This document shows, in pieces, positions 1 through 7,633 of a stretch of 64,000 nucleotides of DNA. The notes below the pieces were generated by a model. It was not told the origin of the DNA. It made no database searches and saw nothing but the letters and a program-made list of their open reading frames with translations. Origin of the DNA: Paenibacillus macerans (lineage in GTDB: Bacteria; Bacillota; Bacilli; Paenibacillales; Paenibacillaceae). The stretch's first letter is position 1, and the number at the start of each line of letters is the position of its first letter. Made by a program: the position numbers and the translations under genes. Location: NCBI RefSeq assembly GCF_023715465.1, contig NZ_JAMBOE010000005.1, positions 248,001 to 312,000 on the forward strand, written 5' to 3'.

Positions 1-408
1 TATAAAACCTGCCTTTTCATAAAATTTATGTACCTCATCCATCCGAGAACTGGTCATTAGCATCACTTTATAGCAGTTCATTTCTCCGGCAATTTCTTTA
101 GCCTTTTCTAATACCAGTAAACCGAATCCATTACGTCTATATTCTTCATGCGTCACGACATTTTCGATTAGACCATAAGGTCTTGCGCTTCTGGTCAAAT
201 TCTTAATAATAACCAGGACACAAGACGCTACGATCCTCCCTTCATGTTCAACTACTAGAATATTCATATTCTGATCTTCTAACATTTCACGCCAGTGATT
301 GAATAAAGCCTGATTTCTCTCTAATACAGGATCCGAAGGCTGTAGAAAGTTATATAGAAATAAAAGGTCTTCTAATTCATCTTCGCGGATTAATCTACAT
401 ATGGTCAT
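1..408 (-). CDS. GNAT family N-acetyltransferase (partial, 3' end missing)
   Basis: The reading frame starts at the ATG at 408-406 and stays open to the window edge, so the C-terminus is missing. The protein begins [15 protein letters not shown], typical of the first strand and helix of GNAT acetyltransferases. It continues to an acetyl-CoA loop region of the type [18 protein letters not shown], followed by a HKFYEKAGF motif close to the C-terminus of the fold. The acceptor substrate cannot be read from sequence. It is the last of four GNAT genes on this strand and lies 65 bp downstream of the next one. Confidence 0.85.
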   Translation of the reverse strand, partial: MTICRLIREDELEDLLFLYNFLQPSDPVLERNQALFNHWREMLEDQNMNILVVEHEGRIVASCVLVIIKNLTRSARPYGLIENVVTHEEYRRNGFGLLVLEKAKEIAGEMNCYKVMLMTSSRMDEVHKFYEKAGFI

Positions 409-473
409 TTACATTGCACCAGCTTTCTTTACCATATAATCTCGGCGGGCGTCTTTTTTTGAGATCTTCATCA

Positions 474-911
474 TTATTTTAATTTCTTCTTAAATCCCTT
501 CTGGTCGGTAGTGTATCCAATGGCTTTATAAAATTCATGTGAGCCTTCACGTCCACTTTCAGATACAAGAATTACATATTTACATTGATTGTCTGCCCCA
601 AAGCTTTCTATGCAGTTCATAAGAGCCTTGCCAACGCCATAACCTTGATAATCAGGGGCAACGACTACATTCTCTACTAACATGAATGTGCCGCATTCTC
701 CTACTAAGTCATAACAAATTACTCCCATTGCAGTTCCAATCACTTTATTACTGTTATCGGCAACAGCAACAAAGTAATTTGAGTTCTCATTAATTGTTTT
801 CAACTGTTTTTTCATCTTGTCTTTATTAAAGTCTTTGCCAATAAAATCATGAAAAAGATCTGACAAGTATTCAATATCCCTTAGCTCTGCTCTTCTGATA
901 ATATACTGCAT
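474..911 (-). CDS. GNAT family N-acetyltransferase
   Basis: This 145-residue protein is a complete single-domain GNAT fold. The acetyl-CoA binding motif is around residues 85-95 (VAPDYQGYGVGKALM, the R/Q-x-x-G-x-G/A type). It is preceded by the LVENVVV strand and followed by the conserved SGREGSHEFYKAIGY segment. An ATG with a GGAGTGAC ribosome binding site just upstream supports the start. The substrate is unknown. It is one of four neighbouring acetyltransferases that are related only at family level. Confidence 0.85.
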   Translation of the reverse strand: MQYIIRRAELRDIEYLSDLFHDFIGKDFNKDKMKKQLKTINENSNYFVAVADNSNKVIGTAMGVICYDLVGECGTFMLVENVVVAPDYQGYGVGKALMNCIESFGADNQCKYVILVSESGREGSHEFYKAIGYTTDQKGFKKKLK

Positions 912-957
912 TACGGGTCACTCCTTTTTCACAAGATGTTATCGGATATCCCAACCA

Positions 958-996
958 TAGATAGCTCTTATCTTAAGACTGGGTCATATATTGTCT
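958..996. repeat. Intergenic repeat copy 1 between GNAT genes
   Basis: TAGATAGCTCTTA at 958-970, followed by a GGGTC..TTGTCT tail, recurs at 1444-1480. Each copy lies at the 3' side of a GNAT gene on the minus strand; this one overlaps the last codons of the 984-1406 gene. Confidence 0.6.
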
Positions 997-1406
997 GTAA
1001 AACTCTTAAGTTTCTTCTTCATGTAATAATGTGTATGCCTTCCTGCATTCTCGATAATGCCATACACTTCAAAGCCTTCCTTTTTATAGAAATCCAACGC
1101 TTGAAGACTTAAAGTATCCACCTTCATAAATTCACATTGCTTCTCCCGTGCTATTCTCTCAACCTCTTGCATCAGTTTTGTTCCGTAACCTAACTCTCTA
1201 TACTCGGGTATTTCAAGCCAGTTCCAACAGGTCTCACCAAGTATTTCTCCACAAACTTGTCCTTGTGCATCCTTAAGGAATATATGTATTTCCTGGTACC
1301 TCCCTTTCAAATCATCAGGAAAGTGCTCCATATTGTACTCAAACATTTTGTTTTTGACATAATTCTTTAACTCGTCATTGTTTTCATTCATCATCTTTAA
1401 TGACAT
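984..1406 (-). CDS. GNAT family N-acetyltransferase
   Basis: A 140-residue GNAT protein. The acetyl-CoA loop is YRELGYGTKLMQEVERIA near residue 75, and the C-terminal signature is LQALDFYKKEGFEVYG followed by a HTHYYMKK strand. The phrase EILGETCWNWLEIPEYR before the loop resembles Bacillus GNATs of unknown substrate. It lies in the same orientation as the flanking acetyltransferases, and its 3' end overlaps a short repeat that also follows the next gene upstream. Confidence 0.85.
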   Translation of the reverse strand: MSLKMMNENNDELKNYVKNKMFEYNMEHFPDDLKGRYQEIHIFLKDAQGQVCGEILGETCWNWLEIPEYRELGYGTKLMQEVERIAREKQCEFMKVDTLSLQALDFYKKEGFEVYGIIENAGRHTHYYMKKKLKSFTDNI

Positions 1407-1443
1407 TGGGTCAATCCGTTCATTATCTATGCGTAGGTTTCAT

Positions 1444-1480
1444 TAGATAGCTCTTACTTTAGGTCGGGTCGTAGTTGTCT
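1444..1480. repeat. Intergenic repeat copy 2 between GNAT genes
   Basis: Second copy of the TAGATAGCTCTTA..GGGTC..TTGTCT sequence seen at 958-996. It sits between the start of the 984-1406 gene and the stop of the 1506-1955 gene. Confidence 0.6.
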
Positions 1481-1505
1481 TAGTCGATCCCCCTTCGAAG
1501 ATACT

Positions 1506-1955
1506 TTACAAGTTGCCCTTCAAATCTTTTACCAAATAAATTATTAGATCATCATCTACCATTACTAGCTTGCCTGGTTCTACTTGAACATTCTTATAAG
1601 TTATGCCATTACCATCCATCACATATCCACGAGAAGTATACATTTTTTGAGCATTCCCATAATCTTTGTAGAGCCCCACTCCTAAACCAACATATTTAGA
1701 AAAAGCAGATACCGTGGATTCCAATTCATCAAACAATCTGCTTGCTATCTTCTTCCTTCTATACTCGGGAAATACATTGAGATCGTTAATCTCCGGTATG
1801 TTATTCTCACGAAAGAATGGATATGGCGAACTGTAAAGTAAATGGCAGCAGCCTGCCAATTGATCATCATAAAATGCCATTAAGGTTATTCGGCTGCCTG
1901 CAGCATTCTCTTCAAGGCATTTCCTGAAATAATCACCTTGCTGGTACCTAACCAT
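1506..1955 (-). CDS. GNAT family N-acetyltransferase
   Basis: A 149-residue protein of GNAT type. It has an ITLMAFYDDQLAGCCHL strand pair, then EINDLNVFPEYRRKKIASRL, where YRRKKIA is the acetyl-CoA loop, and the late segment GNAQKMYTSRGYVMDG. The C-terminal LVKDLKG is the usual last strand. It starts 11 bp after the stop of the 165-residue gene upstream, so the two may be cotranscribed. Substrate unknown. Confidence 0.85.
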   Translation of the reverse strand: MVRYQQGDYFRKCLEENAAGSRITLMAFYDDQLAGCCHLLYSSPYPFFRENNIPEINDLNVFPEYRRKKIASRLFDELESTVSAFSKYVGLGVGLYKDYGNAQKMYTSRGYVMDGNGITYKNVQVEPGKLVMVDDDLIIYLVKDLKGNL

Positions 1956-1966
1956 GAGCTATAAAA

Positions 1967-2464
1967 TCATTTGCCAAAAAACCTGCTAAACATGCCTTGT
2001 CTATCTTCTTCTTCCCTTACTTCTTCAATCGTTATGTACTTCTCGCCATATGTGTTTTGAATGCTGTGAATCCCCATTTCCAATGACTTCAAAAGAACTT
2101 TTGATTCGGCCGAACCTTTATTCCTATACAAAGTCTCAACAATACACTTCACATACTTGTTGTGCATTTCAATGCTTGGCTCATCATTAGTTAAGTATTG
2201 AATTGAATATACTGTATTGATGATAAGTGCCGAGACTCCCGCTGCTATAATGTCTAGACCATATTGAACAAAACCCGTCGATCCCTTAGCAGTGAACCCG
2301 TAAAGGACGTTGCGGCTATTAAAAAGAAACGTGATTACAAAGGGATCGTAATGTTCCTCATTATCCATAATCCTCCGTTGCAACTCTATTTCCTCATCTA
2401 ATTCATCCTGCAGCTGATCATGATTTTTTTCAGAAATGATTAACTTTGAACGTTGATTATCCAT
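1967..2464 (-). CDS. Uncharacterised protein with a central hydrophobic helix
   Basis: A 165-residue protein I do not recognise. The N-terminal 40 residues are highly charged and probably helical (DQLQDELDEEIELQRRIMD). A hydrophobic stretch of about 20 residues (YGLDIIAAGVSALIINTVYS) sits near the middle and could cross the membrane or pack in a core. The C-terminal half is charged again and ends in a basic tail. The start ATG has AGGTGCTAA upstream. It is probably the first gene of the small GNAT operon. Confidence 0.65.
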   Translation of the reverse strand: MDNQRSKLIISEKNHDQLQDELDEEIELQRRIMDNEEHYDPFVITFLFNSRNVLYGFTAKGSTGFVQYGLDIIAAGVSALIINTVYSIQYLTNDEPSIEMHNKYVKCIVETLYRNKGSAESKVLLKSLEMGIHSIQNTYGEKYITIEEVREEEDRQGMFSRFFGK

Positions 2465-2782
2465 TTAGCACCTCTGCTTATTGTCATATAAGGTTCGATT
2501 TTACCAGAAGCACCAGCTTTCTCGAGCCACCAAAAAGTTGCTATTTATTACTAAATCATAAAAATAGCATGATTATTATCATTTTTCATGTATTCTTCGT
2601 CTTCATCCCCTGCTATACCTTCAGTAGCCTTCAACACACTCTATTTTTTTATACACTGTATCTTTTTAATGATGTGCTATTCAAATGAATTAAGGGCCCA
2701 GCGGCCTTCTTCAAGCTACTGTCAATTGGTTTCATCTTCATGTTTGTTATAGTACAATAATAACATCTGGAAAAGATCTGAG

Positions 2783-3052
2783 GTGTTATTGATGAAATGG
2801 TCTAAGGTTCGAAAGCAGTTTCCTGATCGTTGGGTATTATTTGAAGCTATCTCCGCAAAATCCGTCAATAAACAGCGTCAAGTGGAGGAACTGGCGGTTA
2901 TTTCAGATTTTGATGATACAAATTATGCCTGGCAAGCTTATAAAGAACACCACCTCGCTGACCCCAGTCGGGAATATTACATTTACCACACCTCTCATGA
3001 GAATCTTGAGATTATTGAGCAACCCTTTACTGGAGTGCGTGGCTTACAATGA
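2783..3052 (+). CDS. Uncharacterised 89-aa protein paired with a retropepsin-like protease
   Basis: The frame opens at GTG 2783; ATG 2792, three codons later and preceded by AGGTG, is an equally good start and gives 86 residues. The protein begins MKWSKVRKQFPDRWVLFEAI and is rich in charged and aromatic residues. Its stop overlaps the start of the next gene by 4 bp (ATGA at 3049-3052), so translation is very likely coupled. The family is not known to me. The tight pairing suggests a partner, inhibitor or substrate of the downstream protease, which is inference. Confidence 0.7.
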   Translation: MLLMKWSKVRKQFPDRWVLFEAISAKSVNKQRQVEELAVISDFDDTNYAWQAYKEHHLADPSREYYIYHTSHENLEIIEQPFTGVRGLQ

Positions 3053-3429
3053 AGATTAACATGAAGAATGGCCTGCCGCTTGTCACCCTTGAATTACGCT
3101 ACAAATCTAACACTATTATTCTAGAAAATGTCCTCCTTGACACTGGCTGTGCAATTTCGGTGTTTGATACTGACATTGTATCTTCGATTGGTCTTTTGAT
3201 TAATACTGAGATCGGCAGAGCTGTTCGGATGTATGGGATTGGTGGCAAAAGTGAACTAGCATTTCAACAAACTGTGGACGAAATCTCAATCAATTCAAAC
3301 AATCTGTCAAATTACACTTTGCAATTAGCCATGACAAAAATCCCTTACGGTTTTGATGCAATACTCGGGGTTGATTATTTCATAAGAAGTCAAACAATCA
3401 TTGATTTCAAAAACTTTATAGTTTATTAG
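3049..3429 (+). CDS. Retropepsin-like aspartic protease
   Basis: A 126-residue protein with the two hallmarks of single-domain aspartyl proteases. These are the catalytic loop LLDTGCAISVF (Asp31-Thr32-Gly33) and, about 75 residues later, the hydrophobic-hydrophobic-Gly motif in AILGVDYF. Members of this family act as homodimers, each chain giving one catalytic aspartate. No signal peptide or membrane segment is present, so it should be cytoplasmic. It is coupled by an ATGA overlap to the upstream 89-residue gene. The substrate is unknown. Confidence 0.8.
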   Translation: MKINMKNGLPLVTLELRYKSNTIILENVLLDTGCAISVFDTDIVSSIGLLINTEIGRAVRMYGIGGKSELAFQQTVDEISINSNNLSNYTLQLAMTKIPYGFDAILGVDYFIRSQTIIDFKNFIVY

Positions 3430-3511
3430 TTTTGATTTTTTATCAAGCCCGTTACTTTTCACATAACTCTCCCTAAAAAATGTATTAACAAATTGCTTTT
3501 TGTCGGGAGTG

Positions 3512-3643
3512 TCATCGATCTGCTTTCAAAAGCTGTTCTAGCTTTGGCCCTAATTCTTGTATATTCTCTTTAAAATAAGGATGAGTACTTTCCGGCAAGT
3601 CAAATAAATGAAAAAGTCTGCTTCTAATACTTCCTCTCCATCC
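3512..3643 (-). pseudogene. Possible C-terminal gene remnant
   Basis: On the minus strand a short frame reads GWRGSIRSRLFHLFDL, then PESTHPYFKENIQELGPKLE, and ends at a TGA at 3514-3512. It looks like a real protein tail, but it has no start or ribosome binding site, and an in-frame stop lies just upstream at about 3650. I cannot name the family. The rest of 3430-3781 holds only a terminator. Confidence 0.25.
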
Positions 3644-3691
3644 GGCTTAATTACTTTTATGTTTAATCTGGGGATTTAACTTTGTGATTAT

Positions 3692-3726
3692 GAAACTGGG
3701 GAACGGCTTGTTCCCCGGTTTTGTTT
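3692..3726. terminator. Rho-independent terminator, probably bidirectional
   Basis: AAACTGGGGAACGGCTTGTT is followed by CCCCGGTTTTGTTTT, giving a GGGGAAC/GTTCCCC stem flanked by A and T runs on either side. It can end the kdp transcript on the minus strand and the protease transcript on the plus strand. Confidence 0.75.
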
Positions 3727-3781
3727 TCGTATTTGTTGTTTTCCGGTATCGTCGCTTCAGCGCTTGTCAGAACCCTATAAC

Positions 3782-6124
3782 CTAAATCGATTGCAGCCCT
3801 TCCTCGGATACCGCCCGATCAAAATCAGCCACGATCAACATATCGATCCAGCGGGCACGGCGAAGCATGAAATGAACAACCGTTTCCTGAACCAACGAAT
3901 ACCACAGGGGCCTGCGGGATTGCCCGATGATCAGTTGGGTGGCGCGCACCTCACCCATTCGTTGCAGTAACGCTTCACCGATATTTCTATAGCTCCCAAG
4001 CTCAGATACCTCCATCTTTCCTCCAAGCCGTTCGCATAAATGGCGTAACGTATCCAACCTCTTGCCTTCGGTATCGGATATGGCTGCGCCACGATGTACA
4101 TAATGAACGTACCATTCCGCCTTGAGCCGATGGGCGATGCGAAAGCCGCGGCGAATTAATCGTTCAGCTCTTGGACCAGTGTTTACACAGACGAAGATAA
4201 CCTCCTGCCTATGCCGTGATCCGCGCTGTGAGGTATTGCGATCCCATGATTCTAAACGTTCATCTACATCGTCGGCAATTTCCCGGAGCGCCAGTTCACG
4301 CAAGGCAATCAAATTGCCGATTTTAAAAAACGAACCCAGCGCCTGATCCACTTTTTCAAAAGCATAAATCTTCCCTTCCCGCATGCGTTGTTGCAGCATT
4401 TGCGGCGTCACATCGATCAGTTCGACCTCATCCGCCATTTTCAGTATCGCATCCGGCACCGTCTCCCGCACGCGGACGCCGGTCAACTGCTCCACCGCGT
4501 CGTTCAGGCTTTCTAGATGCTGTACGTTGAGGGTAGAAATTACGGAAATACCGCTTTCCAGTAAACGGATGACATCCTCGTATCTTTTCTTGTTGCGGCT
4601 GCCCGGCACGTTCGTATGCGCGAGCTCATCAACCAGCACGACTTCGGGATGACGGGCGAGGATGGCTTCCGTGTCCATCTCCTCCAATTGCGCCGACTGA
4701 TAGGCGATTTTCGCTCTTGGAATAAGCGGCAATTCACCTATCTGTTCCGCTGTATCTTTTCTGCCGTGCGTCTCCAATAAACCGATCACAACATCGATTC
4801 CTTTGCATTGCAAACTATTGCCTTCTTGCAGCATTTTATAAGTCTTGCCTACACCTGGAGCAGCACCAATATATATTTTAAACGTACCGCGGCGGATCGT
4901 TTCAATTTTCCTCTCTATTTCTTTGGAGCTAAGCCTGCGGAACGGCTCTGCCCCGCCGCTTGATTTCGGTTTGATCGGCAGTATCCGCTCTCCCTCATGC
5001 TTAGCGCGATCCGCCATCAAAAACACGTCCACATTCCGCATTTTTCTCAGCACTCTACCTGCAATTGAACCTTGCCAGCGCTCCTGCCAGCGGCTTTTCT
5101 GGGAATGCCCCATCACAATTCGGGTGACGTTATTTTGAATGGCATAACGTACGAGCATGGACGGAAGCGTACGCAGATGCGGAAGGGGAAGTTCTTCGAA
5201 TTCGGCGTCTATCTTCTCTGCCAGCTTCCGGATCGAACGCTTGAACATTTGCTGATCCTTCGATAATTTCCGTCTAGATAAGACAAATGTAACCACAATC
5301 AAGTCGCCATTCAACCGTTTGGCGATTTGCTGCCCTCTGCGCACATAAAGCGATCCGTTCCAGTGATATTGCGCCGAAACAAGGATCCGCTCCGCCGCAC
5401 CCGATGGACCGACCAACCCGAGCTCCTCGCGATGCTTCTCGAGCGAATCGTTAACCCCTTCCGCCATCAGCCGCAGCGAAATTTCCCGCAAGATGCCGAG
5501 ATTGCCGCGCCGGGCCAGCGCCGGAAGCGTTTGATCGCCAAGTACCCCTTCGTCAATCCGCTTCAACATCGTCTCCGGCGAAACATCGATAAGCCGCACT
5601 TCATCAGCCAGGTCCAGCGTGTCCGAAGGCACAGTTTCTTCCGCCCGAATTCCCGTCCGCTTAAAAACAATCTCGTCCACTCCATCCAGCTCATATACGT
5701 TAATCGTCGTAATAATGCTGATCCCGCGCCCCATCAAGTAGCGAACATCTTCCAGGCGCGTCTTAAACTTCGCCTCCTTACGATTGCGATGAGCGAGGCC
5801 GTCAACCAGCAGCACCTCCGGATTGCGGGCCAAAATCGCTTCAAGCGGCAAATCCTTGTACTCCCTGCCTGCCTTCCACCAGTGGATGCTCGGCACTCGC
5901 TCCAGTTCCATCGTCTGTTGCACGGTTTCCGCTCGCTGCATGGTCGATATCGCACAAATGACCACATCGATCCCCTGCTGTTTTAACAGATTGCCTTCGT
6001 TCAACATATGATACGTTTTGCCCGAACCGCTAACCGGGCCAATCATAATTTTGAGCCGCCCCTTCCGCAGCTGCGAAATCGATCGTAAAATTTCTTCCGG
6101 CGTTTTTCGCCTAAATTCGGTCAC
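3782..6124 (-). CDS. kdpD: KdpD-type sensor protein with two tandem N-terminal modules and no kinase domain
   Basis: A 780-residue protein built from two copies of the KdpD N-terminal module. Module 1 has Walker A GPVSGSGKT at residues 29-37, followed by a USP-like domain at about 240-370. Module 2 has Walker A GAAPGVGKT near residue 420, the canonical VDELAHTNVPGS segment near 495 and a second USP-like domain. Module 1 reads VDGLAHRNRKEAKF at the equivalent place, so its Walker B-like box has diverged. The four membrane helices and the histidine kinase of full-length KdpD are absent; they occur in the separate gene at 12936-14489. USP domains of KdpD bind c-di-AMP in Staphylococcus, so a role in sensing potassium or c-di-AMP status is likely. 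GTG start, overlapping the upstream stop by 4 bp. Confidence 0.9.
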   Translation of the reverse strand: MTEFRRKTPEEILRSISQLRKGRLKIMIGPVSGSGKTYHMLNEGNLLKQQGIDVVICAISTMQRAETVQQTMELERVPSIHWWKAGREYKDLPLEAILARNPEVLLVDGLAHRNRKEAKFKTRLEDVRYLMGRGISIITTINVYELDGVDEIVFKRTGIRAEETVPSDTLDLADEVRLIDVSPETMLKRIDEGVLGDQTLPALARRGNLGILREISLRLMAEGVNDSLEKHREELGLVGPSGAAERILVSAQYHWNGSLYVRRGQQIAKRLNGDLIVVTFVLSRRKLSKDQQMFKRSIRKLAEKIDAEFEELPLPHLRTLPSMLVRYAIQNNVTRIVMGHSQKSRWQERWQGSIAGRVLRKMRNVDVFLMADRAKHEGERILPIKPKSSGGAEPFRRLSSKEIERKIETIRRGTFKIYIGAAPGVGKTYKMLQEGNSLQCKGIDVVIGLLETHGRKDTAEQIGELPLIPRAKIAYQSAQLEEMDTEAILARHPEVVLVDELAHTNVPGSRNKKRYEDVIRLLESGISVISTLNVQHLESLNDAVEQLTGVRVRETVPDAILKMADEVELIDVTPQMLQQRMREGKIYAFEKVDQALGSFFKIGNLIALRELALREIADDVDERLESWDRNTSQRGSRHRQEVIFVCVNTGPRAERLIRRGFRIAHRLKAEWYVHYVHRGAAISDTEGKRLDTLRHLCERLGGKMEVSELGSYRNIGEALLQRMGEVRATQLIIGQSRRPLWYSLVQETVVHFMLRRARWIDMLIVADFDRAVSEEGLQSI

Positions 6125-6963
6125 TCATTGGCCACCTCCCGAGATGAGGTCAACGATCGCTCCACCATCACTTCATCCTCTAAAAATTGCTGTACGATGG
6201 CATTAAACGCGTCCGGCTGGCACAGATTGCTTGGATCAACAGCGTCGGGTATGACATCCAATCGTCCATGGGAAAGATGAGAGACCACTTCTCTCATGCA
6301 AGCGAAGCTATACTCGCTGTAATCGCCAACCACACAAAGCGCCGGCCGATCAAAGGAAGCCAACTGGGCGGAATAATCGATACGGCTCGTTGCCAACCGC
6401 TGCCGGTACAGCTCACGTGGACGTTTATCCAGCAAATTTCGCCTAAGCTCGCTATAAGCCAAGTCCCAACGCTGATACATGAGGCGAAGCGAAGGGAACA
6501 GCAATTGAGGAGGAGCATAATCAGCCAGCCAACTAAGATATGCCGCGGCAAGCTGCAGCTTGCCGGCGATCGTCGAGTCTCCGCTGCGGCAGAAACTGTC
6601 GGCGATCACGATCGCTCTCACCCGTTCCGGATACTGTGCGGCTATCTGCTGAACGATCAACCCGCCATAAGAAATACCGACAAACACGGCATCGCGGATG
6701 TGCAGCATATTCATCAGCATAATCAAATCAAGGCATTGGGTGTCAATAATCTCATCCGGAGATTGCTGCAACTTACCCGATTGGCCATTGCCGCGTAGAT
6801 CGCAAACAATCACTTGGTAATGTTTCGAGAAATAGTCCAGCTGCGGTTTAAACATACGATGCGTCCAGCCGCGTCCATGGATAAAAAAAATAGCAGTCCC
6901 GTTTCCTTGCGTTTCATAATAGAGCGAAGCTCCGTTGAGTTGTGCGATAGGCAATTGGATCAC
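6121..6963 (-). CDS. Alpha/beta hydrolase-fold protein in the kdp operon, catalytic His apparently lost
   Basis: A 280-residue alpha/beta hydrolase. It has the oxyanion segment FFIHGRGW, the nucleophile elbow GISYGG (Ser98) and the acid in VVGDYSEY (Asp214). Where the family normally has GxxH before a hydrophobic patch and a QPEAF-like motif, this protein reads IPDAVDPSNLCQPDAF. The position of the catalytic histidine is therefore Asp243, encoded by GAT. It may be inactive or act as a binding or regulatory protein. It begins with GTG 10 bp after kdpC and overlaps the sensor gene by 4 bp, so it is part of the kdp transcript. Its role in potassium transport is unknown. Confidence 0.8.
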   Translation of the reverse strand: MIQLPIAQLNGASLYYETQGNGTAIFFIHGRGWTHRMFKPQLDYFSKHYQVIVCDLRGNGQSGKLQQSPDEIIDTQCLDLIMLMNMLHIRDAVFVGISYGGLIVQQIAAQYPERVRAIVIADSFCRSGDSTIAGKLQLAAAYLSWLADYAPPQLLFPSLRLMYQRWDLAYSELRRNLLDKRPRELYRQRLATSRIDYSAQLASFDRPALCVVGDYSEYSFACMREVVSHLSHGRLDVIPDAVDPSNLCQPDAFNAIVQQFLEDEVMVERSLTSSREVANE

Positions 6964-6972
6964 CTCGTCTCA

Positions 6973-7587
6973 TTATTTCTCCAGCATCTCTTTTAAAGCC
7001 AAATTAAGTTTGAGCACGTTGACCCGGCTATCGCCGAATACTCCCAGGTCGCGATTCTCCGTATATTTGCCTACCAGCGTTTCCAGGTCAGTCGCGGAAA
7101 TGCCTGTTAGCCTGCTGATTCGCGGCACCTGTACCAGTGCTGATTGCGGCGTAATGTGCGGATCAAGTCCCGAGCCTGAGTTGGTAACGAGGGCAATCGG
7201 CAATTGATCAATCGGTACATCCGGGTTGTCCCGGTGCCATTGCTCGATTGACGCTTGCGTACGCGCAAGCATATCTGGATTGGAAGGCGCGTAGTTGTTG
7301 GAACCGGACGCCTCCGCCTTGTAATCAATGCTCGATACGCGCCCCTGGAAATAGCTTGGGTCGGTGAACGACTGTCCGATCAATTCGGAGCCGACCACGT
7401 TGCCGTCCTTATCTTTTAATAAGCTGCCATTCGCCTGATGTGGGAACAGCAGTTGCGCGAGGCCTGTGCTGACAAGCGGGTATACGATACCGCAAAGGAT
7501 GATGAACAATAGACTGGCGCGCAGGGCAATCCAGAAAACAACTCCCCCGGAGCGCCCGTCCCGTCCCTCTTGCGCAATATTACTCAT
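6973..7587 (-). CDS. kdpC: Potassium-transporting ATPase subunit C
   Basis: A 204-residue KdpC. It has one N-terminal membrane helix (residues about 18-38, ASLLFIILCGIVYPLVSTGL), then the KdpC signatures GSELIGQSF, YFQGRVSS, ASGSNNYAPSNP, SGSGLDPHI and VNVLKLN near the C-terminus. KdpC is the small periplasm-facing subunit that stabilises the KdpFABC pump and supports high-affinity potassium binding. Start ATG with AAGAAGGAAC upstream. It lies downstream of kdpB in the order FABC. Confidence 0.97.
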   Translation of the reverse strand: MSNIAQEGRDGRSGGVVFWIALRASLLFIILCGIVYPLVSTGLAQLLFPHQANGSLLKDKDGNVVGSELIGQSFTDPSYFQGRVSSIDYKAEASGSNNYAPSNPDMLARTQASIEQWHRDNPDVPIDQLPIALVTNSGSGLDPHITPQSALVQVPRISRLTGISATDLETLVGKYTENRDLGVFGDSRVNVLKLNLALKEMLEK

Positions 7588-7618
7588 AGCCTGTTCCTTC
7601 TTTCTACTTTAAGATGTT

Positions 7619-7630
7619 GTTCAAAAAGTC
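7619..7630. repeat. Solo end of the GTTCAAAAAGTC repeat
   Basis: GTTCAAAAAGTC, identical to the ends of the MITE-like elements at 9703, 40502 and 63073, lies alone between kdpB and kdpC, 3 bp from the kdpB stop. It may be the relic of an excised or decayed copy. Confidence 0.5.
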
Positions 7631-7633
7631 ATC

